64,000 nt of DNA from Clostridium yunnanense (GTDB lineage: Bacteria > Bacillota > Clostridia > Clostridiales > Clostridiaceae), in the NCBI RefSeq assembly GCF_016595795.1, contig NZ_JAENHN010000059.1, forward strand, positions 62,001-126,000, written 5' to 3'. This document shows positions 60,917-64,000 of this stretch, one piece after another (the stretch's first letter is position 1; each line of letters starts with the position of its first letter). A program made the position numbers and the translations under genes. The notes under the pieces are model-generated. The model made no database searches and had not been told where the DNA came from. It worked only from the letters and a program-made list of their open reading frames with translations.

Positions 60917-61522
60917 ATGTTGATCTTAACTTCAAATGGATTGTCTTCAGATAAAATTATTGGGGAAATGAAGGAACTCTGCGAAACTCTTTCTAAGGCA
61001 GTGATAGTTACAACTGCTTCAGCTGAATATAAGGAAAATGATTGGCACATTCCACGATTGACTGGAGAGCTAAAGTCAGTTGGATTAAGTGTAGATTATT
61101 TTGATTTTGATTATGAAAAACCAGAGTTACTTCTAAATTATGATGTTATTGAAATAAACGGCGGTAATCCGTTTTATTTGTTGAGCTCTATGAGAAAATC
61201 AAATTGTGAAGACATTATGGAAAGATTGATTCAAGAGAAGATAGTTGTTGGTGTAAGTGCAGGTTCTATTGTACTGCAAAAGAATATAAATTTAATTGCT
61301 CAGTATAGCCCTGAGTTAAATAAGGATGTTCATCTAGAAGATTTTTCAGGTTTTGGATTTTCTCCTATAGAATTATTGCCTCATTATAGCAGATTTATAA
61401 CAAAGTTTGATAGATTTGAGGAAAAGGCAAAGGAATATGAGCTTGCTAATAACTGCAAAGTAATAAGAATTGATGATGGACAAGCGGTTGTAGTCAATTC
61501 AAAGGATTATTGGATAATTTAA
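60917..61522 (+). CDS. Peptidase E-like (S51) protein
   Basis: 201 residues of the class I glutamine-amidotransferase-like fold. EINGGNPFYLLSSM is the oxyanion loop, and VVGVSAGSIVL is the nucleophile elbow with Ser. LLPHYSRF supplies the His. These features are those of dipeptidase E (Asp-X) and cyanophycinase relatives. TGGGGTG precedes the ATG. Cytosolic. Confidence 0.8.
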   Translation: MLILTSNGLSSDKIIGEMKELCETLSKAVIVTTASAEYKENDWHIPRLTGELKSVGLSVDYFDFDYEKPELLLNYDVIEINGGNPFYLLSSMRKSNCEDIMERLIQEKIVVGVSAGSIVLQKNINLIAQYSPELNKDVHLEDFSGFGFSPIELLPHYSRFITKFDRFEEKAKEYELANNCKVIRIDDGQAVVVNSKDYWII

Positions 61523-61657
61523 ATCATATAGAAGATAAAATATTTAATAAAAATATAGAATGTTTTAGAGTTCTGTAACCTCAAGTAGTTGAGTTAGTAG
61601 TATAAGTTACGATGCAATAGTTGAAAATTACTGATAGAAAATAAGGGGATGAGAATT

Positions 61658-62356
61658 TTGAGAATTGGGATAATAGGGCCAAGTGAGAAAGAAATAGCAG
61701 GGTTTATAAATAAAATAACAGAGAGAGAACAAATTGAACATGCTATGCTAAAGTTTTATTCAGGTATTTATGAGAAAATCGAAGTGGTTTCAGTAGTTTG
61801 TGGAGTATGTAAGGTTAATGCATCAATAGCTACACAAATTTTGATAGATAAATTCGAAGTTACTCATATTGTGATGATAGGAGTTGCAGGAGCATTAAGC
61901 AGTCAACTTGAAGTAGGAGATATAGTTATTTCAAATGAAGTTGCATATCATGATGTTGCAAGTGGAATTTTAACAGAATATCATCCTCGGATGGAAGATG
62001 TATATTTTAAAGCAGATAGTAAATTAATAGAGTTGAGTATGGAGGCCGCAAGACCTTTGTCGGTTACAAACAAGATTTATACTGGAAGAATAATTACTGG
62101 CGAAACATTTATAACTCATAAAGAAAGAGAGTATTTAGTTCAGCAATTTGATCCTTTATGCGTTGATATGGAGAGTGGTAGTGTAGCTCATACATGCTAT
62201 GTTAATAATATACCTTTTGTAGTCATTCGTTCAATGTCAGACAATGCAGATGAAAACAGCTCAGAACAATTTAAGATTAATGCTGAGACAGTAGCACAAA
62301 ATTCTATAAAAGTAGCTGAAGGAGTTATAAGAAAGCTGAGTTTATCTTTAGTATAG
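61658..62356 (+). CDS. 5'-methylthioadenosine/S-adenosylhomocysteine nucleosidase-like protein
   Basis: About 233 residues of the PNP/UDP phosphorylase fold. GIIGPSEKEIAGF, HIVMIGVAGALSS, VGDIVISNEVAYHDV, FITHKEREYLV and CVDMESGSVAHTCY with VIRSMSDNADEN are the nucleosidase motifs in order; the last Asp is the catalytic acid. TTG 61658 is the likely start because AAGGGG lies nine bases upstream; ATG 61649 sits against that site. This would break down MTA or SAH from the methyltransferases and polyamine routes. Confidence 0.85.
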   Translation: MRIGIIGPSEKEIAGFINKITEREQIEHAMLKFYSGIYEKIEVVSVVCGVCKVNASIATQILIDKFEVTHIVMIGVAGALSSQLEVGDIVISNEVAYHDVASGILTEYHPRMEDVYFKADSKLIELSMEAARPLSVTNKIYTGRIITGETFITHKEREYLVQQFDPLCVDMESGSVAHTCYVNNIPFVVIRSMSDNADENSSEQFKINAETVAQNSIKVAEGVIRKLSLSLV

Positions 62357-62439
62357 AATGACTTGAAATAATCAAGTTATAGCAATTAGTTATGACGCAG
62401 TACCTAATAAATATTAATAGAAAGTAAGGAGATATAGTT

Positions 62440-62931
62440 ATGATTTTGCCAACGCATATAGTAGCCTCTGGGGGAGTGGTTACCAATGAGAAGGAGGAAG
62501 TTTTGCTTATTAGGAATCCGCGTAAAGGTTGGGAGTATCCAGGTGGAATTATTGAATCAGGTGAAACAGTTCCACAAGGGTTAATTAGAGAAATTAAAGA
62601 AGAAACAGGAGTTGTAGTAGAGATAATTAATGTTATTGGTATTTATTCAAATACTAAAAAGAAAAAGGGATATAATGGTGTTGAAGAAGTACCAACAATT
62701 GTAAACATAGATTTTGTTTGTAAGTACATTTCTGGTGAGTTAAGAACCAGTGATGAAAGTGTTGAGGTAAAATGGTTTTCCAAAGAAGAGGCGTTAAAGA
62801 TAATAAAGCCTAAACAAAAGTTAAGATTTGAAAGGGCATTAAATTGTGAATCAGGCTTTTCTTGTTTGGGATATGAAGTTAATTCATTAGATGAAATCGA
62901 TGTACATGAAGAATATTTATTTGAGAGATAA
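62440..62931 (+). CDS. NUDIX hydrolase
   Basis: 163 residues. GWEYPGGIIESGETVPQGLI then REIKEETGV is the Nudix box. THIVASGGVVTNEKEEVLLI precedes it. Ends EEYLFER. TAAGGAGATA precedes the ATG. Substrate unknown; the fourth NUDIX protein of the window. Confidence 0.85.
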   Translation: MILPTHIVASGGVVTNEKEEVLLIRNPRKGWEYPGGIIESGETVPQGLIREIKEETGVVVEIINVIGIYSNTKKKKGYNGVEEVPTIVNIDFVCKYISGELRTSDESVEVKWFSKEEALKIIKPKQKLRFERALNCESGFSCLGYEVNSLDEIDVHEEYLFER

Positions 62932-62975
62932 AGGGATTGTTATAAACGATGGTTAAAATATGAAGATGTAGAGAT

Positions 62976-63287
62976 ATGGTCAAAATTATGTGTCCAGTTT
63001 GTAAAAGTAACATAGAAGATAAGGTGTTAAAAAATGATTATGAATGCACTAATTGTAAGGCCAAGCTTAATATATCCAAAAAGTTTAAGAGGCTTTTAAT
63101 AATTACTCCAGCGATCTCAGCGTTTATATTTCCATTAGTAGGTTCTATACTTGCTCAACATTTAATACCAGATAGACAAGGTGGGATAACATACATTATT
63201 GCGCCAATAACAGCAGGATTATTTGCAGGAAGTATAAGTTTTTTACTAATGTTGCTATACCCACATAAACTATCTAAAGCACAATGA
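62976..63287 (+). CDS. Zinc-ribbon protein with two TM segments
   Basis: 103 residues: CPVC and CTNC pairs near the start (MCPVCKSNIEDKV), then two membrane segments (about 34-54, 66-90). It has the same general layout as the 50744 protein: ribbon first, two TMs after. The start could be ATG 62976 or 62988. Unknown function. Confidence 0.6.
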   Translation: MVKIMCPVCKSNIEDKVLKNDYECTNCKAKLNISKKFKRLLIITPAISAFIFPLVGSILAQHLIPDRQGGITYIIAPITAGLFAGSISFLLMLLYPHKLSKAQ

Positions 63288-63378
63288 TAAATATTTTTAA
63301 GATAATATGCAATTAATTTATTTTTGATTCATGTAATCTTCTTATTTAATGTTAAAGTAGGTAAAACTGAATATGGTT

Positions 63379-63420
63379 AAAACACTCCATCATTCAAATC
63401 TGAATTATGGGGCGTTTTTA
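63379..63420 (+). terminator. Terminator repeat T7
   Basis: AAAACACTCCATCATTCA / CTGAATTATGGGGCGTTTTT. The arm change TCCAT / ATGGGG keeps pairing. Confidence 0.85.
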
Positions 63421-63559
63421 AGTTGCATTATAGGGATATTATTATATAAAAAACGAAGTTTTAAATAGCAAATTGATATTTAGCAATCAAATAGTGACAT
63501 GGTAAGAGGTGCCTATTATTTCGTGATTTATTAAAAAATTGGCGTATATATAACAATAA

Positions 63560-63585
63560 TATGATATAATTACCATTAATTAGGC
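63560..63585 (+). promoter_or_regulatory. Promoter repeat (copy 9)
   Basis: AAATTGGCG upstream, then TATGATATAATTACC with TATAAT at 63565-63570 and a partial dyad TAATTACCATTAATTA. Confidence 0.45.
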
Positions 63586-63657
63586 TAAATGTACATAGTA
63601 GTTCACCGTATGAAGTTGGAAGTGGTGAATTAAAATGATTAAGATTGGAGATTGAAT

Positions 63658-63927
63658 ATGATTACTTCTTTTATATTAGGATTGATTGTTTCAATACTAG
63701 TTGTTTCTATAATAATATTTAACTTAGAAAAATTTAAGGTTTTTATCAATAATAGATTACTTCTTGTAATAATGTTTGTTTGTCTATTTGCTATTGATGT
63801 ACTTATACGCAGCATATTTCCATTAAGTAACCCTGTTAGGGCAATTATTAGTGGAGTTATATCTCCGTTGGAGATTATTATATTTTTGGTTTTTATTGTA
63901 AATAGGAAAAAGATAAATAATACATAG
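63658..63927 (+). CDS. Small three-TM membrane protein
   Basis: 89 residues with membrane segments at about 5-23, 33-52 and 65-83, and a basic tail NRKKINNT. TTGGAGAT stands before ATG 63658. It is a single-gene unit behind a promoter copy. Nothing is seen in the last 73 bases of the window. Confidence 0.55.
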   Translation: MITSFILGLIVSILVVSIIIFNLEKFKVFINNRLLLVIMFVCLFAIDVLIRSIFPLSNPVRAIISGVISPLEIIIFLVFIVNRKKINNT

Positions 63928-64000
63928 CGACATACATCTTGTTTCTTATTTTGCCACCATAATGAGACAGAAGGTAACTAAAGGATCAGTAAAAATTCTG

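Noticed and set aside
44588-63420. Terminator repeats as integron attC sites
   Set aside because: They end in U tracts, lack the RYYYAAC/GTTRRRY core boxes, and no integrase gene is in the window.

Overview
The window is AT-rich chromosome (strong AAGGAGG-type ribosome sites, many TTG/GTG starts, short intergenic spaces, intrinsic terminators with U tracts) typical of a low-GC Gram-positive anaerobe, most likely a Clostridium. No rRNA, tRNA, CRISPR array, integrase or recognisable transposase gene is seen, apart from Rpn/PD-(D/E)XK family proteins.

Layout. 1-2.4 kb: end of an alpha-glucoside PTS operon (EIIBC, 6-phospho-alpha-glucosidase, EIIA). 2.5-8.1 kb: small unknown genes and a membrane chemoreceptor. 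8.1-16 kb: a minus-strand cluster with an ABC ATPase, two FtsX/MacB-type permeases, three tandem paralogous lipoproteins plus a truncated fourth, a small secreted protein, and a decayed fragment of an ABC ATPase; I read it as an export or self-protection cassette around a secreted peptide. 16.5-24.3 kb: a complete four-gene Wadjet anti-plasmid operon in the order jetD-jetA-jetB-jetC. 24.3-36 kb: NUDIX, methyltransferase, phosphodiesterase, an Rpn nuclease with an internal start site, a soluble chemoreceptor, then a resistance-like group (APH kinase, AAC(6')-like acetyltransferase, nucleotidyltransferase). 37-40 kb: an orphan GHKL ATPase and a guanidine exporter behind a guanidine-I riboswitch. 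41-64 kb: a long run of mostly single genes on the plus strand (seven GNATs in the window as a whole, NUDIX, methyltransferases, VOC, HIT, peptidase E, MTA/SAH nucleosidase, small membrane proteins), with a second guanidine-I riboswitch before an EamA transporter.

Several dispersed non-coding families stand out. Family A is a roughly 100-bp hairpin (six copies, 8-40 kb) with a conserved 8-nt loop around AGAAC and stems that change on both sides; two copies are double-hairpin units with terminal inverted repeats. Family B is a palindrome with two copies (25.4 and 45.4 kb). A terminator repeat (seven copies, 44-63 kb) closes many single-gene units, and a repeated promoter carries a dyad just beyond its -10. 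Together these give the 32-64 kb region a cassette-like structure: promoter repeat, one or a few genes, terminator repeat. Many genes there are broken (HIT, DUF4177, nucleotidyltransferase, methyltransferase, MBL hydrolase, CPBP-like), consistent with rapid gain and loss.
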